64,000 nt of DNA from contig NZ_VTUZ01000014.1 in NCBI RefSeq assembly GCF_008369935.1, forward strand, positions 1-64,000, given 5' to 3'. Source of the stretch: Paraburkholderia panacisoli. GTDB lineage: Bacteria; Pseudomonadota; Gammaproteobacteria; Burkholderiales; Burkholderiaceae. Position 1 is the first letter of the stretch. Every line of letters begins with the position of its first letter. The notes beneath the pieces were generated by a model, which saw only the letters and a program-made list of their open reading frames with translations, did not search any database and was not told the origin of the DNA. The position numbers and the translations under genes were made by a program. Shown here piece by piece: positions 52,314-60,626 of the stretch.

Positions 52314-53330
52314 ATGAGCGCACTCAACGACCGTCTCGAAGCCCGCCTCGCGCGCGAGTGGCAACAACGCGGCCCGTTCGCGTGGGCGCTCACGCCTTTG
52401 GCCTGCGTGTTCGGTGCAATTGCCGCCGCGCGCCGCGCCGCGTTCTCGCTAGGCTGGTTGAAGTCCGTGCGAGTCGGCGTGCCGGTGGTGGTGGTCGGCA
52501 ACGTAACCGTCGGCGGGACCGGCAAGACGCCAACCGTGATCGCGCTGGTCGAAGCGCTGCGCGCCGCCGGCTTCACGCCCGGTGTGGTGTCGCGCGGTTA
52601 CGGCGCGCGCGTGAGGACACCGACGCCGGTTACGCCCGCGTCGGCGGCGCGGGTCGGCGGCGACGAACCCTTGCTGATCGCACGCCGCACCGGCGCGCCG
52701 GTGTGGGTTTGTCCGGACCGCGTGGCCGCTGCGCAAGCTTTGTGCGCCGCGCATCGCGAAGTCGACGTGATCGTCAGCGACGACGGCTTGCAGCATTACC
52801 GCCTGGCGCGCGACGCCGAACTGGTCGTGTTCGATCACCGGCTCGGGGGCAACGGCTTCCTGCTGCCAGCCGGTCCGTTGCGCGAGCCGCTGTCGCGCCG
52901 CCGCGATGCGACGCTGATCAACGATCCCTACGCGCGCACCCTGCCCGCGTGGCCGAACACGTTCGCGCTACAACTCGCCCCCGCCGACGCGTGGCATCTC
53001 GACAACCCCGCTCTGCGCCGTCCGCTCGCGCAATTCAGCGGCGAGCGCGTGCTGGCCGCGGCCGGCATCGGCGCGCCGGAGCGCTTTTTCGCGACGCTGC
53101 GCGCCGCCGGCCTCAAACCCGCCACCCGCGCGCTGCCCGATCACTACGCGTTCGAGCGCAATCCTTTCGCCGACGTGGACGCCGATGCGATCCTGATCAC
53201 GGAAAAGGATGCGGTAAAATTAGGGTCCTGGCACGACGCGCGCATCTGGGTTGTCCCGGTCGAAGCCGCGCTCGATCATCGCCTCATTGCATTAGTTGTG
53301 GAGAAAGTCCGTGGACGCTCGCCTGCTTGA
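52314..53330 (+). CDS. lpxK: Tetraacyldisaccharide 4'-kinase
   Basis: Phosphorylates the lipid A precursor at the 4' position, at the inner membrane. The 338-residue protein begins with an amphipathic/hydrophobic helix (PFAWALTPLACVFGAIAAARR) and the Walker A motif GNVTVGGTGKT at 62-72; VSDDGLQHYRLARD carries catalytic acidic residues. The 3' end overlaps the next gene by 20 bases. With ycaR and kdsB, this is a lipopolysaccharide-synthesis gene group. Confidence 0.96.
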   Translation: MSALNDRLEARLAREWQQRGPFAWALTPLACVFGAIAAARRAAFSLGWLKSVRVGVPVVVVGNVTVGGTGKTPTVIALVEALRAAGFTPGVVSRGYGARVRTPTPVTPASAARVGGDEPLLIARRTGAPVWVCPDRVAAAQALCAAHREVDVIVSDDGLQHYRLARDAELVVFDHRLGGNGFLLPAGPLREPLSRRRDATLINDPYARTLPAWPNTFALQLAPADAWHLDNPALRRPLAQFSGERVLAAAGIGAPERFFATLRAAGLKPATRALPDHYAFERNPFADVDADAILITEKDAVKLGSWHDARIWVVPVEAALDHRLIALVVEKVRGRSPA

Positions 53331-53514
53331 AATTCTCGTCTGCCCGATCTGCAAGGGCCCGCTCAGCTACGACCGTGCCGCGCAGGAGCTGATCTGCAAT
53401 GCGGACAAGCTCGCCTATCCGATCCGCGACGGCATCCCCGTGATGCTGGTCGACGAAGCGCGGCAGACCGTGGAAGGCACGCCGGTCGATCTGAATCCGG
53501 GCTCGGTCGCTTGA
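53311..53514 (+). CDS. ycaR: Trm112-like zinc-ribbon protein (YcaR type)
   Basis: A 67-residue protein with CPICKGPL at the N-terminus and YPIRDGIPVML at the end, the Trm112 family pattern. Family members can serve as methyltransferase activators; the bacterial role is unclear. The start is GTG with GGAG upstream, overlapping lpxK by 20 bases. Confidence 0.93.
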   Translation: MDARLLEILVCPICKGPLSYDRAAQELICNADKLAYPIRDGIPVMLVDEARQTVEGTPVDLNPGSVA

Positions 53515-53652
53515 GTCGGCTTTGACCGCGCGGGCAGGCGTCATCCGCCACGGCCCGCGCCGCTGGTTCGCATCACTCGCCGCTGTTCCGTTTGCGCCGC
53601 GCTCGCTGCACGCTGAGTGCTCCCTCCGGTTGTACCGCCGCCCGCTTTTTCG

Positions 53653-54462
53653 ATGACCCACGCCAATCTCACCCCTGCTCCCGCGACTCCGTTCGTCGCC
53701 GTCGTGCCCGCCCGGCTCGCTTCGACACGTCTGCCCAACAAGCCGCTCGCCGACATCGGCGGCAAACCGATGGTGGTGCGGGTCGCCGAGCGCGCACGCG
53801 AATCGGGCGCGCAGCAGGTGCTGGTCGCATCGGACGCGCAAGCGGTATTGGATGTTGCGCGCGAGCACGGCTTCGAAGCCGTGTTGACGCGCGCCGATCA
53901 TCCGTCCGGCACGGACCGTCTGGCGGAGGTGGCGACCCAGTTCGGTTGGAGCGACGACACCATCGTCGTCAACGTGCAAGGCGATGAGCCCCTGATCGAT
54001 CCCGCGCTGGTGTGCGGCGTTGCGTCGCACCTCGCAGCGAGCAGCGGCTGCGCGATCGCGACGGCCGCGCACCCGATCACCGATCCGGCCGAGATTTTCA
54101 ATCCGAACGTCGTCAAGGTCGTGCTCGACGCGCGCGGCGTGGCGTTGTATTTCTCGCGCGCGCCGATTCCGTGGGCTCGCGACGCCTATCTGCCGCACTG
54201 GCCCGATGTCGCGTCGATGCCCGCGCCGCCCGCGCCTGCCGTGGTCCACCGGCATATCGGGCTGTACGCGTATCGCGCGCAATTCCTGCGCACCTACCCC
54301 AGTCTCGCGATCTCGCCGATTGAACAGGTCGAAGCGCTCGAACAGCTGCGCGCGATGTGGCATGGCGAGCGCATCGCGGTACTCGTCACGCACGACGTGC
54401 CGCTGCCCGGCGTCGACACGCCCGCCGATCTCGCGCGCGTACAGGCGTTATTCGGGTCTTGA
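53653..54462 (+). CDS. kdsB: 3-deoxy-manno-octulosonate cytidylyltransferase (CMP-Kdo synthetase)
   Basis: Activates Kdo for lipopolysaccharide inner-core synthesis. The 269-residue protein has the nucleotide-binding PARLASTRLPNKPL motif at 19-32, HPSGTDRLAEVA, and VQGDEPLIDP with metal-binding Asp. I chose the ATG giving MTHANLTP. The stop is 224 bases before adk, a gap in which no gene was seen. Confidence 0.97.
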   Translation: MTHANLTPAPATPFVAVVPARLASTRLPNKPLADIGGKPMVVRVAERARESGAQQVLVASDAQAVLDVAREHGFEAVLTRADHPSGTDRLAEVATQFGWSDDTIVVNVQGDEPLIDPALVCGVASHLAASSGCAIATAAHPITDPAEIFNPNVVKVVLDARGVALYFSRAPIPWARDAYLPHWPDVASMPAPPAPAVVHRHIGLYAYRAQFLRTYPSLAISPIEQVEALEQLRAMWHGERIAVLVTHDVPLPGVDTPADLARVQALFGS

Positions 54463-54686
54463 GCACAAAATCCCATGGCATAATCAAACGGTTCTGCGCG
54501 TCTCCCGTAACAAACGAAACCTGGGGTTTGCCCGGTCGCACCGTTGCCGTCTTGCAGCGCCGTCGTCATCACATTGATGCCGACGTGCAGCGCGAGCCAC
54601 CGCAACGGCAACCGATGCGGGTCCTTCGGCGAATCGTGGGAGCTTGCCGCAACAGCAAAGAATTCACATAGATCTGGAGATATCAC

Positions 54687-55352
54687 ATGCGTTTGATCCT
54701 TTTGGGTGCGCCGGGCGCGGGTAAGGGCACTCAGGCAAACTTCATCAAGGAAAAGTTCGGCATTCCGCAAATTTCCACGGGTGACATGCTGCGCGCGGCC
54801 GTCAAGGCCGGCACGCCGCTCGGTCTCGAAGCCAAGCGCTTCATGGACGCGGGCGAGCTGGTCACGGACGAGCTGATCATCAACCTGGTGAAGGAACGTC
54901 TGCAGCAGCCGGACTGCGCGAACGGCTATCTGTTCGACGGCTTCCCCCGCACCATTCCGCAAGCGGAGGCGATGAAGCAGGCTGGCGTCGCGATCGACTA
55001 CGTGCTCGAAATCGACGTGCCGTTCGACGAGATCATCGTGCGTATGAGCGGCCGCCGCTCGCACGCCGCTTCGGGCCGCACGTATCACGTCAAGTTCAAT
55101 CCGCCGAAGGTCGAAGGCGTGGACGACGTAACCGGCGAGCCGCTGATCCAGCGCGATGACGACAAGGAAGAAACCGTCCGCAAGCGTCTGGAAGTGTATG
55201 AAGCGCAAACCAAGCCGCTGATCGAGTACTACAACAACTGGGCCACGAAGGGCGATTCGTCGACCACGCTGAAGGCGCCGCAGTACCGCCGCATTTCGGG
55301 CCTCGGCAGCGTCGATGAAATTCGGGCTCGCGCGTTCGACGCGTTGAAGTAA
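54687..55352 (+). CDS. adk: Adenylate kinase
   Basis: Interconverts AMP, ADP and ATP. The 221-residue long form has the P-loop GAPGAGKG at 7-14, the GYLFDGFPRT block and a LID domain (GRRSHAASGRTYHVKFNPPK) without zinc cysteines. A strong terminator follows. Confidence 0.98.
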   Translation: MRLILLGAPGAGKGTQANFIKEKFGIPQISTGDMLRAAVKAGTPLGLEAKRFMDAGELVTDELIINLVKERLQQPDCANGYLFDGFPRTIPQAEAMKQAGVAIDYVLEIDVPFDEIIVRMSGRRSHAASGRTYHVKFNPPKVEGVDDVTGEPLIQRDDDKEETVRKRLEVYEAQTKPLIEYYNNWATKGDSSTTLKAPQYRRISGLGSVDEIRARAFDALK

Positions 55353-55380
55353 GCTCGCTGCCGACTGCTTCTGTCGTACG

Positions 55381-55408
55381 AAAACCCGCCCATGCCGGCG
55401 GGTTTTTT
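55381..55408 (+). terminator. Rho-independent terminator of adk
   Basis: AAAACCCGCC / GGCGGGTTTT perfect 10-bp stem with a 6-base loop, then T's. Confidence 0.92.
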
Positions 55409-55623
55409 GTTGCATGCGCGTTGCGCTATATCAGCAGCCTGCTTCATGCCCCGGTATTAATTAGTTAGATATCCGTATCGGTTTGATTACCCTCAACCAC
55501 ACGACACGCGGATCACGCCGTCAACCCGCGTCGCTTTCCGCGTTGCAACATAGCCGCTACAATCGACCATCGAAAAGATATTCGATCGAGACATAACTGA
55601 ACAACCGTAGCAAAGGAGAAGAC

Positions 55624-56382
55624 ATGGAGATTCGTGACAATGCGTTCCTGATCACCGGCGGTGCATCAGGACTGGGCGCCGCCACCGCGCGCCTTCTCGT
55701 CGAAAACGGCGGCAAGGTCGTGCTCGCCGATCTGAATCAGGCTGCCGGCGAGGCGCTCGCGAAGGAACTCGGCGGCGTGTTCGTCAAATGCGACGTGAGC
55801 CGTGAAGAGGACGCCACGCAAGCCGTCGAAGCCGCGACGAAGCTCGGCACGCTGCGCGGCCTCGTCAATTGCGCGGGCGTAGCGCCGGCCGCGAAAACCG
55901 TCGGCAAGGACGGCCCGCATCCGCTCGACTCGTTCGCGCGCACCATCTCGATCAATCTGATCGGCACGTTCAACATGATCCGGCTCGCCGCCACGGCAAT
56001 GTCGAAGAACGAGCCGAATGCGCTCGGCGAGCGCGGCGTGATCATCAACACGGCATCGGTCGCCGCCTATGACGGCCAGATTGGTCAGGCGGCCTATGCG
56101 GCATCGAAGGGCGGCGTGGTCGGCATGACGCTGCCGATCGCGCGCGACCTGTCACGCAACGCGATCCGCGTGATGACGATCGCGCCGGGCATCTTCGAAA
56201 CGCCGATGCTGCTCGGCATGCCGCAGGAAGTGCAGGACGCGTTGGGCGCAATGGTGCCGTTCCCGTCGCGGCTCGGCAAACCGGCTGAATATGCGATGCT
56301 GGCCAAACAGATTCTCGACAATCCGATGCTCAACGGCGAAGTGATCCGTCTGGACGGCGCGATCCGCATGCAGCCGAAGTAA
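55624..56382 (+). CDS. Short-chain dehydrogenase, 3-hydroxyacyl-CoA dehydrogenase type 2-like
   Basis: A 252-residue NAD(P)-dependent SDR. The cofactor motif GGASGLG is at 12-18 and the catalytic triad is S145, Y158 and K162. The pattern VNCAGVAPAAKTVGKDGPHPLDSF and the end NGEVIRLDGAIRMQPK are typical of the HSD17B10-like hydroxyacyl-CoA dehydrogenases, which act in beta-oxidation or branched amino acid breakdown. AAAGGAGAAG precedes the ATG. It stands alone. Confidence 0.92.
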   Translation: MEIRDNAFLITGGASGLGAATARLLVENGGKVVLADLNQAAGEALAKELGGVFVKCDVSREEDATQAVEAATKLGTLRGLVNCAGVAPAAKTVGKDGPHPLDSFARTISINLIGTFNMIRLAATAMSKNEPNALGERGVIINTASVAAYDGQIGQAAYAASKGGVVGMTLPIARDLSRNAIRVMTIAPGIFETPMLLGMPQEVQDALGAMVPFPSRLGKPAEYAMLAKQILDNPMLNGEVIRLDGAIRMQPK

Positions 56383-56429
56383 CGACGCCCGCCTCCGCGC
56401 GTTGCCTGATTGCGGCGCGCACAAAAAAA

Positions 56430-56460
56430 AACGCCTGCACATGGATCACGTGCAGGCGTT
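56430..56460. terminator. Bidirectional terminator
   Basis: AACGCCTGCAC / GTGCAGGCGTT, perfect 11-bp stem with a 9-base loop, preceded by an A-run, between the dehydrogenase gene and the SirB1-like gene. Confidence 0.85.
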
Positions 56461-56491
56461 TCCGTTTTGCGGGGTTTGCAGCGCCATTCAG

Positions 56492-57334
56492 CTAGTCGTG
56501 ATCGTCGTGCTGCGTGCGTTGGCGCAACTCGTGCAGTTGCGACTCCACCACCGTCGCGTCCTCGGCATCCGGTCGGTCGCCGAGATAACTTTCGAGGTCT
56601 TCGAGCGCCGGACGCAGGTAATCGAGCCGCGCGTATGCAAAGCCGCGATCGCGCACCTCTTCGATATTCTCCGGCAGCAGGATCACGAGCCGCTGCTGCA
56701 CCGCCAGCAAACGCTGCCAACGCTCCGTCTGCAGATAAATCGACTTCAGATTGCGCAGCATCCGCGCGATGATCTCGCGCCGCGTGGCCGGTTGCAGCAG
56801 CATGCGCAGCGCCTGGCTCACCGACTCGCCCGCCGACGCCACATACGGCTCCAACATCTCCACCATCTGCGTCTCGGTCAGCGACTGGCCGGTAGTCGGA
56901 TCGAGCATGACTTCGCCGTCGGGCGTCGTCACGCGCAACAGGAAGTGCCCGGGAAACGACACGCCGCGCACCGGAACGCCGATCTGCTCGGCCATCTCCA
57001 GATACAGCACCGCGAGCGAAATCGGTATGCCGCGGCGGCGTTTGAGCACCGCGTTCAGATGACTGTTGTCGGGGTCGTAATAATCGTTGAGGTTGCTGGC
57101 GAAACCCAGCTCGCGGAAGAAAAACCGGTTCAGCATACCGACCTTCTGCCTGCTGTCGGCGTCGTCCGGCATGCGGCGCTGCAAACGCACCACCAGCTCG
57201 TCGATCTCGGCCAGCGCGGCTTGCATGTCGAGATCGGGATAAGCGTCCTGCGCGAGAGAGAGCGCCGTCTCGGTCAACGGCAGGCTATCGTCTTCGGCCA
57301 CGAGCGTACTGAAATAGTCGAGAACTCGCGTCAT
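56492..57334 (-). CDS. SirB1-family (transglutaminase-like/TPR) protein
   Basis: A 280-residue protein. The N-terminal two-thirds is a transglutaminase-like fold with RRGIPISLAVLYLEMAEQIGVPVRGVSFPGHFLLR; the usual catalytic Cys is absent, as is common in this family. The C-terminus has TPR-like helices (RLLAVQQRLVILLPEN, RDRGFAYARL). Role unknown. It starts 5 bases after the murJ stop, so the two are almost certainly cotranscribed. Confidence 0.9.
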   Translation of the reverse strand: MTRVLDYFSTLVAEDDSLPLTETALSLAQDAYPDLDMQAALAEIDELVVRLQRRMPDDADSRQKVGMLNRFFFRELGFASNLNDYYDPDNSHLNAVLKRRRGIPISLAVLYLEMAEQIGVPVRGVSFPGHFLLRVTTPDGEVMLDPTTGQSLTETQMVEMLEPYVASAGESVSQALRMLLQPATRREIIARMLRNLKSIYLQTERWQRLLAVQQRLVILLPENIEEVRDRGFAYARLDYLRPALEDLESYLGDRPDAEDATVVESQLHELRQRTQHDDHD

Positions 57335-57339
57335 CGTGA

Positions 57340-58890
57340 TCACTTCACTCGCCTTTTGAAATACGCGTACTTGAAGCCCATCAGCCACAGCATACCGAAA
57401 TATAGCGCGGCGAACAGCACCAGGCACGCGCCCAGCAACACCATCCGTTCGACCGGCCGTTCGTGCATGGCGATCCAGTCGAAGCTGATCGCAAGCCAAC
57501 GCATCACGCCCGCCAGCACGAGGCAGGCGCCGAACAATTGCACGAAGAATTTGAGCCAGCCGCTCGACGGCATGTAGATACCGCGCTTGCGCAGGCCGAG
57601 AAACAGCAGCAACGCGTTGACGCAGGCGCCGAGCCCGACGCTCAGCGTCAGGCCCGCATGCGCGAAAACCGGCACGAACACGTAGTTGCTCAACTGTGTG
57701 ACGATCAGCACGCCGATGCCGATCTTCACCGGCGTCTTGATGTCCTGCTTCGCGTAGAAGCCGGGTGCGAGGATCTTGATCAGAATCAGGCCGACCAGAC
57801 CGACGCCGTACGCCGCCAGCGCGCGGCTGACCATCACGACGGAGTTGCCGTCGAATTTGCCGTAGTTGAACAGCACCGCGGTCAGCGGCTGCGCGAAGAA
57901 GAACAGCGCGATCGCGCTCGGCGCGGCCAGCAGGAATGTGACGCGCAAGCCCCAGTCGAGCAGCGACGAATACTCGTGCGCATCGGCGTCAACGTGCGCC
58001 TTCGAGAGACTCGGCAGCAGGATCGTGCCCAGCGCGACGCCGAGCAGCGCGGTCGGGAACTCCATCAGCCGGTCGGCATAGTTGATCCACGACACCGCGC
58101 CCGGGCCAATACGCGACGCAATATTCGTGTTGATGATCAGGCTGATTTGCGCGACCGACACGGCGAACATCGCCGGCACCATCTTCGACAGCACCCGCTT
58201 CACGCCGCGATGCGCGAGCGCGCGCACCGGGTTCAGACCGATCCGCGGCACCATGTCGATCTTCTTCAAACCCGGCAGCTGGACGATGAACTGCAGCAGG
58301 CCGCCGGCGATCACCGCCCACGCGAGCGCATAGACCGGCGTTTGCATACGCGGCGCGAAGAACACCGCGGCGACGATGAACGCCACGTTCAGCAGCACCG
58401 GCGCGAACGCCGGCAGCGAGAAGTTCTTGTACGTATTCAACACGCTCGACGCCAGCGACGTCAGCGAGATGAAAATGATGTACGGGAACATGATGCGCGT
58501 CATCGTGACCGCGAGCGCGTACGCGTGGCCTTCATGCGCGAGACCCGACGCGACCACGAACACCACGCCCGACGCACCCACCACGCCGATCAGCGAGAGG
58601 ACCGCCAGCGCCCACGCGAGCACGGTCGAGGTCGCGTCGACCAGCGCCTTGGTGGCGTCGTGGCCTTGCTGGTTCTTGAACTCGGCGAGGATCGGCACGA
58701 AGGCCTGCGAGAACGCGCCTTCGGCGGAGATACGGCGCAGCAGGTTCGGAATACGGAAGGCGACGTAGAACGCGTCAGTGTATTGACTGGCGCCGAACGC
58801 GCGAGCGATCAGCGTTTCGCGGGCCAGTCCGGTCACGCGCGACAGCAGCGTGAAGCCGCTGACCGTCAGCAGGGCTCGGATTAGATTCAT
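57340..58890 (-). CDS. murJ: Lipid II flippase MurJ
   Basis: Flips lipid II across the inner membrane for peptidoglycan synthesis. The 516-residue MOP-superfamily protein has about 14 transmembrane helices; the N-terminal ALLTVSGFTLLSRVTGLARE and RISAEGAFSQAFVP segments carry the conserved Arg and Asp/Glu residues of the cavity. I chose the ATG giving MNLIRALL; longer readings are not family-like. It is divergent from rpsT, as in many beta-proteobacteria. Confidence 0.97.
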   Translation of the reverse strand: MNLIRALLTVSGFTLLSRVTGLARETLIARAFGASQYTDAFYVAFRIPNLLRRISAEGAFSQAFVPILAEFKNQQGHDATKALVDATSTVLAWALAVLSLIGVVGASGVVFVVASGLAHEGHAYALAVTMTRIMFPYIIFISLTSLASSVLNTYKNFSLPAFAPVLLNVAFIVAAVFFAPRMQTPVYALAWAVIAGGLLQFIVQLPGLKKIDMVPRIGLNPVRALAHRGVKRVLSKMVPAMFAVSVAQISLIINTNIASRIGPGAVSWINYADRLMEFPTALLGVALGTILLPSLSKAHVDADAHEYSSLLDWGLRVTFLLAAPSAIALFFFAQPLTAVLFNYGKFDGNSVVMVSRALAAYGVGLVGLILIKILAPGFYAKQDIKTPVKIGIGVLIVTQLSNYVFVPVFAHAGLTLSVGLGACVNALLLFLGLRKRGIYMPSSGWLKFFVQLFGACLVLAGVMRWLAISFDWIAMHERPVERMVLLGACLVLFAALYFGMLWLMGFKYAYFKRRVK

Positions 58891-59156
58891 GGGGCGCTTA
58901 TTATACGGGTGCCGCAGGTGCGGACGACGAGCCGGAACGCGAATCGGACCGATTTGCTGAGCAGACGTTCGATCCGGCGGGCAAATCGACGCACTTTTTG
59001 CGGCTTGCCAGCTCGCGGCGCCGGTCATGAAACGGCGCCGGAAACACGTGTTCCGGCATGACGGCGGCACACTCGCGCGAGGTTGTACTTCGAGCCCCCG
59101 TTGACCGGCTCCCGGCTTTGCCGCACGGGCCGGCACAGTCCGGCCACGCATTCCCG

Positions 59157-59186
59157 TTGCCACGTGACTGATTTTGTTGCTATAAT
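59157..59186 (+). promoter_or_regulatory. Candidate sigma-70 promoter of rpsT
   Basis: TTGCCA, 18 bases, TATAAT (perfect -10). Transcription from here leaves a leader of about 235 bases before rpsT. Confidence 0.7.
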
Positions 59187-59208
59187 CGCCGGTTTCGAAG
59201 CTCGCTCA

Positions 59209-59283
59209 GTTTTCGGACGCGCTCGAGGACCAAGCCAAGGTTGGCGCAACGCCGGCTCGCCACGTCCTCGAATAGCTGAAAAC
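59209..59283 (+). other. Structured part of the rpsT leader
   Basis: CGAGGAC (59224) can pair with GTCCTCG (59264), and outside this GTTTTC (59209) can pair with GAAAAC (59278). The enclosed bases can form further short stems. S20 is autoregulated through its leader in E. coli; a similar role here is inferred only from the position and pairing. Confidence 0.45.
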
Positions 59284-59427
59284 ACGGGCACGCCTTCGCG
59301 TAGTTCGATCGAATTTTTCGACACTCTTTGCGCTCTTGGGCAATCGCTTCCAAGAGTTCGGATTAAAAGCAGCACCTCACCACTTGAAGGTCAGGTACTG
59401 GAAACAGGAACAGGATAAGGAACCGTC

Positions 59428-59706
59428 ATGGCTAACTCCGCACAAGCACGCAAGCGCGCCCGCCAGGCCGCCAAGGCAAACTCGCACAACTCGGCACTGC
59501 GCTCGAAGTTCCGCACGGCTATCAAGGCTGTCCGCAAGGCGATCGACGCCGGCGACAAGGCCAAGGCCGCTGAAATCTTTCAGGCGTCGTCGAAGACCAT
59601 CGACATCATCGCCGACAAGAAGATCGTTCACAAGAACAAGGCTGCTCGCCATAAGAGCCGTCTCGCCGCAGCCATCAAGGGTCTGCAGGCGTCCGCAGCG
59701 CAGTAA
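59428..59706 (+). CDS. rpsT: Small subunit ribosomal protein S20
   Basis: Primary 16S rRNA-binding protein. The 92-residue basic helical protein starts ANSAQARKRARQAAKANSHN and has HKNKAARHKSRLA near the end, both diagnostic. It is monocistronic, with its own promoter and terminator. Confidence 0.98.
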   Translation: MANSAQARKRARQAAKANSHNSALRSKFRTAIKAVRKAIDAGDKAKAAEIFQASSKTIDIIADKKIVHKNKAARHKSRLAAAIKGLQASAAQ

Positions 59707-59756
59707 TTCCGGTCAGCCCGCTTCGGTGGGCTACCTCCTGTTTCCGCTGCACAGAA

Positions 59757-59780
59757 AGGCCCGCCTCGGCGGGCTTTTTT
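59757..59780 (+). terminator. Rho-independent terminator of rpsT
   Basis: GCCCGCC-TC-GGCGGGC stem followed by T6, about 50 bases after the stop. Confidence 0.85.
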
Positions 59781-59844
59781 GCTTTGCACTCGATCGGACA
59801 CACCGGACCGCGTGAATCGCTGCCGAGGCCTTCGCTTCAGGCAT

Positions 59845-59871
59845 AAAAAAACCCGCTGCTTGCGGGTTTTT
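59845..59871. terminator. Terminator of the DUF3579 gene (bidirectional)
   Basis: AAAAACCCGC / GCGGGTTTTT with a 5-base loop. Both sides carry A or T runs, so it can act for both strands; on the minus strand it follows the DUF3579 stop. Confidence 0.85.
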
Positions 59872-59897
59872 GCTTTTGCAGATCCGGCCGGCCTGAG

Positions 59898-60242
59898 CTA
59901 GATCACGTGCCTTTTGGCCAGCGGCTCGGCGTGCTCGAGTTGCAACTCGCACGCTTCCGTCACCACGAGGTCATTGTCTTTCGCAAAGTTGAGCACGAAA
60001 TCGAATGCCATCGGTTCGATGTCGCGCAAACGCGAATCGAGAATCACGCACTTGAGGTCGCCGATCATGGTCGGCCGGACATACAGCGAGTACTGCATAT
60101 AGGCGTTTGGCCCCTTTCTCGCACCGGGACCAAAACATGCCATCACGCCTGCGAGCCGCTCCGACCAGTCGCTCGGCCGAAACTTTTTTCCCTTCGACGT
60201 GATGCCCTGAATGAAATATTCGGTTGGAGCTGCTTCGGCCAT
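59898..60242 (-). CDS. DUF3579 family protein
   Basis: A 114-residue protein of unknown function, recognised from the DUF3579 pattern: YFIQGITSKGKKFRPSDWSERL and YVRPTMIGDLKCVILDSRL. The family is known to me mainly from beta-proteobacteria next to argF, which fits: argF would be its divergent neighbour were it not for the intron between them. A TATAAT on the minus strand (60493-60498) is a possible -10 element. Confidence 0.88.
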   Translation of the reverse strand: MAEAAPTEYFIQGITSKGKKFRPSDWSERLAGVMACFGPGARKGPNAYMQYSLYVRPTMIGDLKCVILDSRLRDIEPMAFDFVLNFAKDNDLVVTEACELQLEHAEPLAKRHVI

Positions 60243-60587
60243 GTAGGAATACCTGTGTGACTGCCCAGCAGGATGACGGCAAAACCGACGGCAGACCGGC
60301 CATATATGAGCGAAGTTGCCGCTAGTCGCCATACACGCCGCGACGGCGAGCTGCGCCATCAGAAGCCGCCGAGAACGGCTGGGCCGCCCCGGTGCTGGTC
60401 ATGTCGGCGCACCGCGAGCAGGCCTGGCGCACCGCGCGCGCCGTGTCCCGCAAGCGAAATACCGCGCTGCTGGGCTTTGGGATAACCCGTAGATTATAGC
60501 GCAGCGGACCTTTTTCCGCAGCGCACACAAGCTTCTCCCGAGCCGCTCGCGAGCCTTTCAGACGGCTTGCCCGGCCTTTTGGCCGAC

Positions 60588-60616
60588 TCGTCAAACGCGG
60601 CGAAATCCTTTATGCT
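60588..60616 (+). promoter_or_regulatory. Weak candidate promoter for argF upstream of the intron
   Basis: TCGTCA and TATGCT, each 4 of 6 matches to consensus, spaced by 17 bases. If used, transcription would start a few bases before the intron's 5' end. No better plus-strand promoter was seen in the 384 bases between the DUF3579 gene and the intron. Confidence 0.3.
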
Positions 60617-60626
60617 GCATTGAGTT

